A stretch of 64,000 bases of DNA, taken from Rostratula benghalensis (Eukaryota; Chordata; Aves; Charadriiformes; Rostratulidae). The notes under the pieces were generated by a model that had not been told where the DNA came from, ran no database searches, and saw only the letters and a program-made list of their open reading frames with translations. The stretch covers positions 812,694 to 876,693 of the forward strand of contig VXAI01000118.1 of NCBI GenBank assembly GCA_013399305.1, in the 5' to 3' direction. Shown here piece by piece: positions 24,834 through 37,315 of this stretch. Every line of letters starts with the position of its first letter. Positions within the stretch are counted from its first letter, which is position 1. A program made the translations under genes and the position numbers.

Positions 24834-24902
24834 CAGGGCGCTGCAAGGGGCTGGAGCTGGAAGTGAGATGTGCTACTTCTCACATGTCCCCTCCCTGGCA
24901 CT
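24834..24902 (+). repeat. Dispersed direct repeat, copy A
   Basis: A 69-base segment containing GGAGCTGGAAGTGAGATGTG. It matches 25750-25818 with about eight mismatches and no gaps. It is not recognisable as CR1. Confidence 0.8.
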
Positions 24903-25659
24903 TGGATGAGAGAGAAAAGGGAAAGGAAAAATTTGTGAACTGCCCGTAAGGAATGTCCTCCGTTTGGGGGAGAGTCAGTGGAGAGAGGCAGTGACTCACA
25001 GAGAGTGGGACACAGAGGGATGGGGTCTCTGAAGTACCCAGGCAGCAGCTGGGATGGGAGAGGGTGGCCTATGGTGGCTCCTGAACTGTTCTTATGAGTA
25101 TCTGGCATAGGAGCATCTGCAAAGGAGAAGGGTTTCACAGCATCCCCTCTCACGAGGGAAAAAGCCTTTTGTGTAATGTGTGGAGCCCTAGATTGAACAC
25201 ACAGCACAAGTGCTGTTTGTGCAGTCCTAGGCTGGAGAAACACCAGCCTGCTTTCCACACCTCCAAATAGGACAGCCTGTTAAACATGCTGCCTCTGAAA
25301 TGTGCTAAGGAGGATACATCAGTAGGGTTTGTGATATGCAGTGTCAAACACATTATAATACATGCTGGGAGGGAGCAGCGTGGGAACCTAGAGAGCAGAT
25401 ACTCAATTCTGTCAGACCATGTGTGGAGTGAGCCCCCGCAATGCCGATGGAGGATTAGGCTGTTTCCTCGGGTAATGCTGAGTCTTCACTTCTCCCCAAA
25501 GCCAGTTGGAAACTCGGAGGGGGCAGGTAAAGCTTACGGGTGGCAAAGATTCTTGCTTTGCCCTGGGTGGCTGACCCCAGGTGTCATTGACTCCCCGAGA
25601 GTCCCTGGTGTTACCCTCTGGTAATAGGCGTGAGGGGTATGGGTAGGTGCAGCCTGTCA

Positions 25660-25755
25660 GTGAGAAACCAGAGGCAGTGTATGGAAAGTGGTTAGAGAGA
25701 GAGCAGAGTGAGAAACCAGGGGCAAAGTATGGAAATGGGATAGAGAGAGCAGGGT
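25660..25755 (+). repeat. 48-bp tandem repeat, two copies
   Basis: Units starting GTGAGAAACCAGAGGCAGTG (25660) and GTGAGAAACCAGGGGCAAAG (25708), each ending in AGAGAGAGCAG. They are imperfect copies leading directly into copy B of the dispersed repeat. Confidence 0.8.
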
Positions 25756-25818
25756 GCTGCAAGGGTCTGGAGCTGGAAACGAGATGTGCTGGTTCTCACA
25801 TGTCCCCTCCCAGGCTCT
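25750..25818 (+). repeat. Dispersed direct repeat, copy B
   Basis: The second copy of the 69-base segment at 24834-24902, 916 bases downstream in the same orientation, about 88 percent identical by eye. Confidence 0.8.
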
Positions 25819-27284
25819 GAGGGTAGGGGTGAAAGTGGTCCCTGCCTTGGGGCCAGAGGCTGCAGCCATCCTCAAGCAGGTCCTCCACCAATGCAGCACC
25901 CAATGGGTGCAGCGCTGCCTTATTTGGTTAATGTTAGCCAGGCTTTGGGTGGATGGATCAAATTGTGTTGTGAAAGGGCCTTGGGGAGGGAGGCAGGACC
26001 TTCTCAGCCCTGGGGGAGTGAGGCGGCTGGCTTCCATGCAGCAGACAGCTGCTTGTGACAGTGAAGCGGTAGAAATAATCAATACTTTGTAGATAAGTCT
26101 GGTTTGTTGGGGTTTTTTATTAGTACCTCTTACAGCTATGGCCATCTGTCCCCTTCTGTCCCCAGGGTGCAAGCCCGTCCCCTCAGGTCCTGCGAAACAG
26201 CAAGTACCATTTGGGCTGAGATCACTCCTTATGGTTGAACCCAATTCTCCCAATTCCTGGGGCAGGAAGGTGAAGATGGTGACCGGGACATTCACAAAAC
26301 CCAAGCTGCTTTAACAGCAAGGTAGCCTTTTTGTCTGGGAAGGGTAGCAGGGAGATCTGGTGAGGGGTCTGTGTTCCCAGGCTGCTCTCTGTTTAGGATG
26401 CTGCACAGTCAGGCAAGCAAATGTTGCAGGGAAGAAAAGCTCTTGAGAAAATTGTATTTTCTGATCTGTGAAAAGCATTGAGGCCTAGAAAGAGGAAAAA
26501 GAAGGTTCCAGATTGGCATGAACTTTTTGTTCTCCTTTCAAGGAAATTCCAAGAACCGTTGTTTCAGGTCAAGCCTTTTGAATCATGCCATGCAAAGTGT
26601 TGCACTTAAATCTCTGTCTTTTAAGCAATTCTGTGTATATTCAATTAAGCGGAAAAATGAAGTGCCAGTGGAATACAACCTTAAAAACAAACTCTTCAAA
26701 TTTCACCCCAAGCAGCATGTTTTTGTTGAAATGGTATTTTTAGGAGAAAAAAAACCCCTAAACCACGAAAGACAAAAGTCAACCAGGTATTCCCAGAGTG
26801 TCATCTGAAGAAGCCAGAAGGCATCTGTGTGCACCCAGGGATCACCAAAAGGGGCTCCAGGACCTGCACGAGGCTCCTGCAAGAACTTTGTTGTGTAAGC
26901 AGGATGGGCACAAACTCCATTCCCTGTAAAAGAAGGTCACATCAAGGCAGTAAAATATTTTCCCCTCTTTTTCTTGCCCCTCAGCAGCCTCCCACACCCT
27001 TCTGGATTGCCACCCTTGTTTTCAAAATTCTGCAATGCTTTTTCGCTGTTACCCTTGCTGCTTTTCCCTCTGCCTACTCACCTCATCAGCTCTGAGCCTC
27101 CCGGAGCATCCTCCTTTCAGTCCTTTTATGCTTCTATGTCTGAGATCATCTCGTCATCCCTGTAGTGTGTTGAGATACTCGCTGACTTCAATTTTCACCC
27201 TTTAGATTGTCATTTTCTCATGCTAGGAAATATTTCCTAGTGTTTCCTTTGAAAGATACTACAGAAAATATGCTGAATAGTACA

Positions 27285-27445
27285 TCCATAAGATCAGAGG
27301 AGATGATTAGACTACTTAGCCCAAACATCTCTATCCATCATAGCTCTTTGAATTCCATCTAATTAGAGCTGTATCAGGTGTGACAACCTGCAGCCTACTT
27401 TCTGGAAAGGACTAGTCTTTACCATAAAGCTGTTTTGCAGAAGTT
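27285..27445 (-). mobile_element. Probable old amniote LINE 3' fragment
   Basis: The plus strand reads like the antisense 3' region of old CR1/L3-type elements of amniotes: AGATCAGAGGAGATGATTAG, TAGCCCAAACATCTCT, then TCTGGAAAGGACTAGTCTTT. It is strongly diverged. The assignment rests on remembered consensus patterns only. Confidence 0.45.
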
Positions 27446-30400
27446 ACCTACCAGAAGCCACCTACCTGGTAAAGACTTCCAGTCAACACATAGACAAACG
27501 AAAATGGTTTGTCGCTGTGTTTCAACCCACAGGTCACCATACCTTCCCCCCCACAGCCCTCCCAAGGCAGGTGGGTGGCAACAGCCTATGTCCTAGCAGC
27601 ATCTGGTGGGATGGTCAATCAAGTGGCTCTCCCAATCCAGAAATATGTTATTTTGTTTAATCAGTTTTGTGGGGAAAAAAAGTCTAATTTCTCATTGGAG
27701 TGTGCTTAGCATCCAACTCTGTCCATAGGGTTGCAGTTCTATTGGCATAAAGGACGTGCCGGGCTTGCAGTGATGGAGCAGTTGTGTTGGCTGAGGTATA
27801 ATTTGAAGCTGTGGCACCTCAAAGTTTCTCCACATGTGGGGTTTTTTTTTTTCCTTCTGGACATCTCTTTTTGGCATCAGGCAAGTCCCCTCCTTATCTT
27901 CAGAAATAGCAGCTTTGTGGCTTCTCTGTCTAAAGGTCCTACAAGAATCCCAATCTTCACAAGGGGCTGCTCTGGCAGCATATGTATAATGACTTTACAT
28001 CTCCCACTAATAAGTGAGACACCACAGTTAGTTATCTCCCAAGCCTTCCTTGGTGCTTAGCTAACACTGAGCAACCTGGTTCCCTGCAAGGAAAACCCAC
28101 AATCTGTGTACAGGACAACAGAGAAGCATAAATCTGAAAGGAAAAAGTCCAGCTGGCAAAGTGTGGCAACATTAAGAGGTAGCAGATATTATCACAGTGG
28201 GGTCTATTGCCTGCTGGCAGTTCCAGGTGCTATGCTGGTGCCAACAGTGGGGTGCTTATACCTGGTATTAGATTTCCACACGGCTATCACTTATAAATGG
28301 TCCATGATTATACCTTGTGCTGTGTTTCTGTTTGAAAAAGGCATCTGAGAGGGATGGGAGTGGTGCCTGGGGGAGGCTATCGCAGCCCCTCCAACAGCTT
28401 TGCCACCTGCTGTGCCATTTCCTCAGGGAAAGCAACACTGCTGGAGAAGCTGCCCACAAGAAAAGAGCTGCCTCTTTCCTTTGATTTGCGCGTACAGGCA
28501 GAGGCAGGGGACATGGGCAGGCTGCCCATCCTCTGATACCCAAGAGGAGCATATCTCACACCCTAGGGAGAGGGTCTCACAGCCAAAAAGAGGAGCAATG
28601 GACACCAGGAAAGGGGAAAAGATTTATGGAGGGTGGTATTGGAGAGATGTCAGAGCTAATGGGATGAGGTAGGATTTCCCCTAAGCCCCAGGCACAGGCT
28701 GGGGTTGGCGATGCGCTCGCCCATCTGGGAGGCTGTGAATGAGGCTGAGGGGCTACAACAATAGGAGCTATAGAAGCAAATGAATAACATATAGAAACAG
28801 GGACAGAGCTCCCTCCCAGCCCTGTCCTCTTTTATTTGAGCTGGAAAATTAATGAATAAGCCTCGCTGGGAACCTTTGCTTCCAAGGGCAGCTGTGCTGG
28901 GCGCTCCAGTCACTGCTGCCAGATCCACCCACGGCAGAGCAGCCGTGCTGCTGCCCCAGTGAAACCAGGAGTGAGGGGCTTCCCTCCTTGCTCCAACCCC
29001 CCCAGCTGCCTCCCAGGATTTTGCTGCTAGGGGTTTCTGGAAGGGAGGAAAGCTCAGGTGCTGGCTCAGTGGAGGTGTTTTCAAACCATGTTGGTAGGAC
29101 GGTGCTGCCAGGTTGCCAGCAGGCATGGGCCTGAGCTGCACCCTGTGCCATTTCTGATGCTCCCCATACCTGTGCCCTTGATGCTCAGATACTCTCCCTC
29201 CCTCTTCTTTGTTAAAAGAAGCCAATTTAACTAATCATTACAAAGTGCTTTGGGAAAGATGGGTAGCTGGGCTCCACCAGGCATTGGGGTAGGCACCACA
29301 GCAGTTTTACATTAACAAATATGAGGCTGTGTGAGCTTTTCTTTTCTAACTCCCTGCTTCTGGTTTTTCATTGCTCTTCTTTTCTCACCTTGTGGGCTGG
29401 GATCTCCTTGGATTAATCTCTGATGGACAGTGAGGTGCTTCTATGTTAATTGATTTCCTCCGCTGACCTGTTTCAGTTCAAAAGAATTGGAGGAAAGGGA
29501 AGAAAGAAGGGAGATGGCTTCTCCCTTCTGAAAAGGATGCTAGTTGTCTCTGTTTGCAAAGCAGGGAGATGAGTTGCTGTTGGGGCCAGGTTTGGGGGCT
29601 AGTGTGTACCTGTTGCATATGCATGGCACACCTGGAACAAATGTTAAGTAGGAATTTACTTTTTCAGCTGCACGATAAAGACTTCAGAGTTTGTTGGTAC
29701 AAGGCTGAGAATGACTGGTCCAAAGCAAGTGCTGCTGCTGACCATGGGCATCCTAACAAGGTGTCACTCATTTTCCCAGGTTACTTTGCCTAAAACACAT
29801 GCAGTGTACACCAGTCCCAGTTCTGATGACCCACTCTCCATTGGGTAACCTGTAAGAGTCTCCATAGCCGCCCTGTAATCCTGGATGGCCCCTTTTCTGG
29901 TGCAGCTCCCAGGACTGCTAGTTTTCTTTTCATCCTTTTGTTAAAAAGTAAACACATCCCCAGCACCCAGACTCACATCTGAATTGCCCTGGGGTGTTGG
30001 CAACTGAGGAAGAGCCGACAAGGATGGAGGGAGAAACGTGTGAGTGCAGGAGAGGGACCTGCTCCAACTGTGGCTCGCTGTTCAGAGAAGCTGTGGTTCC
30101 CAGGGGTGGCCTCACAAAGAGGAGGGAGGCAAAGCCCCTGCGGGGGGAGCCTCACAGCAGGATTTCCCCCAGCGACCCTAAATGACTGTGTGCAGTGTTT
30201 ATAATGCTGCCTGCTGTTCTCTGCATGCATGACAAGGTCTTTGTAATTAATTTATACGAGATGCACAGCCAACCGTACTTACACAGCTTACTACAGATTG
30301 CATTTAACATCAAAGAGCAATTGTGAACCTTTCTTGGCATATATAGGCCACCTAGTTTAACATCTCTAGTTTAGCTGTCTCTGTAGTTAACTGCTTCGGC

Positions 30401-31412
30401 CCCTGGACTAAACTGGGCAGCTGCCAACAGCTGGAAGGCTCCAGCATGCTGGGAAGAGCATCCACCGCAGACCTCTTTGCCTGTGTGGTGCTTTCAGAGC
30501 CACGGCCAGGCAGGTCAACTCCCAGCAATATTAAAAAAGCACGACTGAAGCTGGGGCTGGTGGTTTGCTGTGTAACTTCCTCAGCCAACAGCTGGGCCCT
30601 TCTCAGAGGTGCTCGTTTCAGCAGCCATGGTCTCTGTCACTGTGGGGCTGCTGCCAAGCAAAGTGGTTCCTGCGCTTCAGCAAGTTTTTGCTTGTCCACG
30701 TGAAGTGGAGCATCGCCCTCTTCCTCCCATTGCTCCCAGCCTGCAGGTCAGTGCAGCCAAAGAGAGGCATGCAGACCCTCTCTCAGAGTGTGCCCACTTT
30801 GTCTCTTTGCCTTGAAAGTTCAAATTCAGGGCTTTCTGCTGGTGACGCTTGAAGGTTTGGGTGGTGTCCCCTTCCAGTCCTCTCTGCAGACTTTGGTGTG
30901 GATGCTCTCAGAGGAGCATCCCCTAACAGAGGTGGGCGTCCCCTCCTCAGCCAGCACTGCTGGTGTCATCACCCAAGAGAAATGGAGTCCAGCAGTGAAG
31001 ACCCTCCTGGTCTACAGCTGTTTTTTCTAGGCTGCTGTTTTCTCCCAGGCCACCCCCAATACCCTATGAGCCATCAGTCACACTCCTGAGTGAAACTGGG
31101 ATGCACACATACACCAGTGACAGATTTCCTCATGATGGTAACCACTAACTTGACAGAAACACAGAAAAAAATCATATACAATGAACCAAACCCAGGCCTT
31201 CTTCAGCAACTGCAGTGGGAAAAGGACCAGGTTTACTCACTGTAAGCCAAGATTTAAATGAAAAAATAAATTACCATTCAGTGTCCAATGGTGGCTGAGG
31301 GATGCTGGAGCACCTTCCTGCAAGTAAAACAGAGCTCTTGAGGAACAGGCTGCAGCAGGCTGTCCTGCAGCTGCACATGGAATTGGCAGGAAAGATGGTT
31401 TCAGGGGAAATA
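27446..31412. other. Intergenic sequence
   Basis: No gene or young repeat was recognised. A T-run lies at 27840-27851 and three CAGCTG E-boxes at 30418-30594 (see findings). Confidence 0.5.
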
Positions 31413-31515
31413 TGACAGAATCACAGAATTGTAGGGCTTGGAAGGAACCTTTGGAGATCATCTAGTCCAACCCCCTGCCAAAGTACGATCACCCAGAGCA
31501 GGCTGGACAGGAACA
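31413..31515 (-). mobile_element. CR1 LINE 3' end fragment (minus)
   Basis: The antisense form of the CR1 3' end: ACAGAATCACAGAATTGTAG, GGCTTGGAAGGAACC, AGATCATCTAGTCCAACCCC, then CACCCAGAGCAGGCTGGACA. Only about 100 bases survive, so it is a severely 5'-truncated copy. Confidence 0.92.
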
Positions 31516-34500
31516 CAGAAACCAGAGAGGGGAAAAACACTTCATAAGGAAACTAGATGTGGGGATTTGCAGGGTCCTATCCCCCTGCAACACATCAGGC
31601 TGAGGTCAGGCAGTGCTGGCCAAGGATTGTCAGCTCCCTTTTTCCCTGCTGACTGGGAGTATCCAACACTACAACAACTCATATTGTAGCTGTAGCATTT
31701 GTTTAGCGTGTGGTGTTCTACCAAAATAAGGTTGGGTAAATGGTATGATCTCAGTCAGTGCAGACAAGGGAAAGGGGAAAAGAGAGACAAAATGTTTATG
31801 CAGGTTTGCCCTGGTGAAAAAGCAGCTTTCCTCAACCCTTGGTTGATGGGGTTGGCACTGTATGGGAGGTCGGACCTGATTTTCATGCCAAAGTGGTGCT
31901 TAGTCACTTACTCCTTCTTCAGTCACTTCTGCCTCTTCCACCATCAGCCTGGAGGGTAGCTTGTTTTTTCTGTCCCTGGCCTGGTTGCTGCTGCTGGCCT
32001 GTCACCCACCTTGGCCATGGGGCATCCTGCCTGACCTGTTGGATTTTGATGCATTTAGCCAAGAACACTTGGCAACTGATGACCAGATCCTGAGGACACC
32101 CTTCCCTTGGAGAGCAGGGCTTTGGTGACAATCTAGTGGACTGGAAAAGTCCCACTGCCTGCTAGGTATATAAATATAATGCTTGGCAGATTTACATGTA
32201 TACTTTCAATGCCATGAATGCCTTTGCCAACTCCCATATTTTCCAGCATGTTGAGTTCTGTTCCTGGTATATTTTGCCAATCTACTAAACATGTTTTCAG
32301 TCCCATTAGGGTAAATAGAAAGCTTCCTGCATCTGGCCTTTTCGTGTTTCTGGGCACTCAGACAACTGTCCTCCTACAGCGAGCAGGGTCAGTTCCTGGA
32401 GCTGCCATTCCCTCTCCTCATGGAGCGAGGAGAAACTGCAGCACTTCTCAGCAGCGTGGCAGAAGGGAAACAGACCCTTAAAAGCAAGACTGAAAGTCAG
32501 GGCTAGGTTTGGGGAGAAGAAGCTTGAGAGGAAGGAACAAGAGTTAATGCTGACAGGAAGCACCTGTCACCTGTCAGGTTCTTCATTTTTAAGTGACTTT
32601 GTCTTATTCCTGGCCATCCTTCCATCCCCAGCTGCAAGGATGTGCAGATACCTCTGAAGCAGCAGGTGTCAACAGTAAGTGAAAGCATGCATTTTAGCTC
32701 TGGCCCAAAACTGCAGTTCCCCTCTGCAACAGGAGCCAATTCAACACCCCCACACCACCTCCATTTTAATTAGGGCTGCAGCAGGATGCTGTGTGTAAGC
32801 ACTTGCTCGCACCCTCTGCCTGAAGTATGTTTTAAGCTGAAGTGATGAAAGGGCATAAGCAGCACAAACAGTGACAAGTTGCCTTCCTTTCTAATCATCA
32901 AAATTAAGCTTTAAGTACAAATTAATAATAACAAACAAAAGCAGGCTTGAAGTTAAGGCTTTAGACATGGAAATGTTTTCCTGGAATTTTTTCCTGTAGA
33001 CAGAAAGGGCCCACTTTACCACTGGAAGAACCCCACCACAAGAGGCCAAGTCTCTGGAGACATCTGTTGTTCAGGATGAGTCCTAGTCCTCACTCCTAGC
33101 CTTGACCTAGTGCAGACCTAGTTTGAGTTTTAAACACTGTACTTCTATTCCCCACATAAAGAGGCAGGAGAAGTTAAATCCTGTATCAGCAGGCAGCGAG
33201 ACTGCAGAAAATGTCTTTTCAGATCTTGTACAAAGCCATGGGGTGGTCAGATCTACAGGGGTCTGAGCAGAAGGAGGCCCTGCCAGTGTATCTTTGTGGT
33301 CAGAGGTGCCTTCAGCTCTTCTTTTCCAATATCCACACCACTAAGAGACAAACTGATCTCTACTTATGCTTTCTAGTAAAATTGCAATGATATTTTTCCA
33401 AAGAAATGTAAAATATAATTTCTCTGGGGCACTGGGAGGTGAGTAGGGTGAGGTAGCCAAGGAGACAAATGGCATAAAATTTAAAAAGCACTACTGGGGA
33501 GGTAAGAGCCTGCTTTATGGGAAGTACTGGAAACTATTTAGAGGAAGTGCAATTATCAGTCTAGAGCTCTGCCTTTGTGAGAAGGACATATGGGGAAAAA
33601 ATGAGATATTCATCATTTCAACCCAAAGTTGCTTGTCACAAGGGCAAGTTGCAGCTTGTGTTTGGGAGTGGATCTGCAAAGGCTATGCACTCCCAAATTG
33701 TATCGAAAGTAAATAGAAGCCAATTAACACTTAGCAGCTTTCCTAGGGTCATATCTGACAAATCTCACTCATTTTAGTAAGAAAAATCCTTATGGGTAAA
33801 TAAAAACCCCCACAATGTTCGCACTCTTTGTTCCTAAAGCCCAAAGTTATTTGCCCCCATAACTTCAGTGCAGGCTGAACATGGATGTATGTTAATTTGG
33901 TGTCCAGGGACCTAAGCTCCTTGAAAGGTTCACCCATATCTTTTTAACCCTTATATTGTCCAAGGCAATTTTCTGAGAGTTGCTTTACCCATTTTGATTT
34001 GTGCATTAATGCAGAGCTTTTTATCATTATAAAAATCCATTTCCTCAAATGTGCTTTATTATGGTGAAGCTATTATCGCAGTTTGGCCTCATACTTCCTT
34101 ATTCAGCAGAAACAGCTCTAGTAAACAACCCAAACATCTTCACTCTAGCGAAACACCACATCTGTGTCATTCTTACTAATCAACAGAAATTTCTGTTGTC
34201 CTTTTTTGGGTAACGGTACGTGAACATACATCCAACCTAGCCTGCACTGTGGTGGCACCAACTTTGCACAAGGCTGTGTCCATCTTCTAAGCCGTTAATT
34301 AAATGCCCTCTGCCAGCATGATTGATGCTGTATGGTCAGACTCACACCGATGTGTAGGGGTGAGGGCTGCAGAACACTCACAGGTATACTCGGTGCCAGC
34401 AAGGCAGCTTTAAAAAAAAGCAACAAAAGCCCTTGTCTGGAGATCTCAGTCATTTCCAGCCAATCCTGAGCAGGACAGGGCTATGGCTAATTATACAGCC

Positions 34501-36679
34501 TGTTCATCCACTTGATGAATTACCATGAGAGAGTAGAGATTCAGAGGCCGGAGCCAAACTACAGCACTAACATTGAGGCTGCAGCTCAGGGCAACCCCTG
34601 CAAGATGTTCCTGCTCTCCCTGGAGGAAGATTTCAGGAGAGCCCAAGTGCACACAAAGGGTATGGAAGGACACGTGCTGCTCCCAGGACTCTACATTCAA
34701 TTTTGCAATTTTGTTTTCCCATCCTCTTTTAGTGGGTTTTAATGTTACCTGAAAATGGGCTATTAGGTAGATTTATCCAAGCAAAATGACCCCTCTGGTT
34801 GTAAAACTTCTTCATTTAATTGGCAAAAAAAGCCTCTAGGCACTCAAGAGAGCCTTTGCCTAGGTTATAACAAACAGCAGTCGCCATGGTTTTTTCAGTT
34901 GTCTAAGGCAATGTGTACCTTAAGGCAAAAGATGAGTGTTTTTGAACTGGCTTCATGAGCATTTGTTAATTCTCACATACTTGTACCCAGTGTGCCCAGC
35001 ATAAACAGTGGATTTATATTTTACAGACACATGAGTTCATCAGGGCTGACCTAAGCCTCCTGGTGCAAGTAACTGCCAGGTTCCCCAAGGGGTAGCCAGC
35101 AGAATGACAATTAATTAGTTAAAGCCTATCTGCTTTAATCCTGTTAAAAGGAGTTTTGGAGGGAGTTTAATGAGATCTAAATTCACACGTGTTGTTTTTC
35201 CACTGTCTGTTGCTTTGTTTAGCGTGACACTCCAGGCTTTCTCAATCCAGCATGATGGGCTGCCATTGCTGCCGCTTTGGTAGGACAGGCTGGGGTGTTG
35301 TCCCCTAGAAGAAGACTACCAAAAAGATCCTTTTGCTCCAACTAACCCATCAGATGGACTGTATGGCTCCAGCATCCCAGCAGCTGGGCTCACCACTTGT
35401 GGTGAGCCAAGCAAGAAGGCCTGCAAGGCCACATCTCTGAGGCTGGGGCAGAAATGAGAAGAAAAGGGACACGGCAGGGAAGCGAGCAGAGACTTTCTTC
35501 TCATGGTGGCCAACAGGTAGGGTTGCTCTGCTGCACTAGAAGCTGTTTCCTGAAGAAACCAGTGCTTGTCGCAAAACCCAGCAAACAGTGTAGCTAGGCA
35601 TCCTATTTGCTCCAGAACATTTGCTTTGGGGTGAAAAAGAAGACGACTGGTTTTCCGCCCAGAAAAACAGGGAGTGGGAGACAGGAAGAGCAATGAAAAC
35701 CAGCTTGACTTCCAATGGGTCCTTGACTTCTAGAAATAATGTAGGTTGTATCTGGGTTTTTTCCCCATAATACAAGAGAGAAACCAATTTAATGTAGTGA
35801 AGCATAAGATTAGATGGGACTAAATATGTGTGTAGGACGTTTATTAGCAAATGGAATCGAGCAGTGAAGGAAAACAAACAAGCTTGTTTTAAGGAGACTT
35901 TGTCACTGTATCACCGGTCACAGGCTCCTCAAGGGAAAGCAGGCAAGCTTCTAATTGGACTTACACAGCACTGAACAGCTGGTGAAGATCCCTGCTTGAG
36001 AGTAGGAGTATTGTGAAATTCATCTTCATTGAAAAAACGTGCCATTTCATCTAGTGATTGCAACATCTAGGCCATTTGCCAGCATCAGTCATTTTGAGTA
36101 TTGGTTACACCATGGTCAGTGGGACTGCCAGCACAGCTGGGTGGCTGGCTGGGTAGGGAGGGTTCAGAGAGCTGATCTGATCGAAGTACCGCCCTGCAAA
36201 GTTAAAAAAAAAAAACAAAACAAACAACTGGTTGGGTTCATTTTCAGCCAGTTCAGCTGCTGCTAAGACAAGAGACTGCAAAGGAAACACTTATTTTTGC
36301 CCCATTCAGGCTTCACCATCACCTGAGTGCGTGGCACGAGAGGCTGGGTGCAGGGGTGAGGGATGGAGGAAGGCAGCCCTGATTTTTAGGCTGCCAGGGA
36401 AGTTTACCCTTAGGATGTTTTCAGGCATTGAGTAGTTGGCTAAAATGCTCTGATTGGGAGAATTACTGTCCCCCAGTCATCTCACCTCTGCTCTTCTGCA
36501 GACAGTTACTCATGTGGCTCGTGAGCCACCTCTGAGCAGCAGTGCCTTGCTCCAGTGAAGTAGATTCACTTCATTTGTCTTCATTTGTCTTACAAATTGT
36601 ATTCATACATCCCAATATGATTTTGAATTTTTCCATGCAAAAGTAACTGTGCTCTGAAATCTGCATATGTGATGCTTTA
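31516..36679. other. Intergenic sequence
   Basis: No gene was recognised. The stretch is AT-rich with many short unsupported ORFs. TAAT-rich patches occur at 32880-32940 and 34280-34340, and a short A-run at 36202-36220. Confidence 0.5.
36566..36592 (+). repeat. 11-bp direct repeat, two copies
   Basis: CTTCATTTGT-type units in tandem (CTTCATTTGTCTTCATTTGT), just outside the old LINE remnant. Confidence 0.8.
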
Positions 36680-37315
36680 TAAACCGTTTTCTTCCAGCAG
36701 ACCCACTACCCATCCTACCATCTCTGTCTTCTATTTAAGAGCTTGATTATTTCTTCCTAAGTACGCTACTTTGTACTTGTCTTTATTGAAGTGGCTCCTA
36801 TTATTTTCAGACTTTCTTTAACTTATCAATACCATTTTGAATTCTAATCTTATCAAATGTGCCTACAGTCCCTCCCAGATTAATACCACCTGCAAATTTA
36901 ATAAATGTGTTCTCATTCCATCATCTAAGCCATTAATGAAAACATTCAATAACAGCTGCTACAGGAATGATCACTGCGAAATCTCAGCTGATAAATCATT
37001 CCAACTTGACAATTAAACCTGAACAGTTTTAAGCTAACTTTATACACAGTCTGTAGAAGCTGCCTTTGGGCCATACTTCCCTAACTTGTTTATGAGGATT
37101 TCATATAAAACTGGTGTCATAAACCTTACTGAAGTGTAGACACATGACATCGACTAGTCCTGCCTTGTCCACAAGCCCTATTACCCTGTCAAGAAGGAAA
37201 TTGGATTGTGTTGACGTGATTTATTCTTGACATATTCCTATGAACATCAACTTTTCTCAGTCTTATCATCTAGGAGTTTGCAAAAAATTTGATTGATTAT
37301 TTGTTTCAGGATTTT
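36680..37315 (-). mobile_element. Ancient amniote LINE (CR1/L3-like) reverse-transcriptase remnant
   Basis: About 640 bases that read, in antisense, as the reverse-transcriptase region of an old CR1/L3-like LINE. Landmarks in plus-strand order are CTACTTTGTACTTGTCTTTA, CCATTTTGAATTCTAATCTT, ACCTGCAAATTTAATAAATG, CATCTAAGCCATTAATGAAA, CTTGTTTATGAGGA, GGTGTCATAAACCTTACTGA and TGTAGACACATGACATCGAC. The last two are the antisense of the conserved VYLDFSKAFDT motif in degraded form. It is far more diverged than the avian CR1 copies nearby, so it is old and inactive. Confidence 0.75.

Larger units (their letters stand above)
22700..27284. other. Intergenic sequence upstream of TP53I11
   Basis: No gene was recognised. 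The stretch changes from GC-rich to AT-richer by 23.3 kb. It includes locally repetitive G/A-rich sequence at 24.8-25.8 kb, described separately. The segment at about 26040-26180, with a T-rich stretch after AATCAATACTTTGTAGATAA, has the look of an old LTR end, but no partner or boundaries could be shown. Confidence 0.5.

Noticed and set aside
26040..26180. Possible solo LTR (AATCAATA-like signal, T-rich stretch, GC-rich tail)
   Set aside because: No matching second end, no target-site duplication and no internal viral sequence could be shown.
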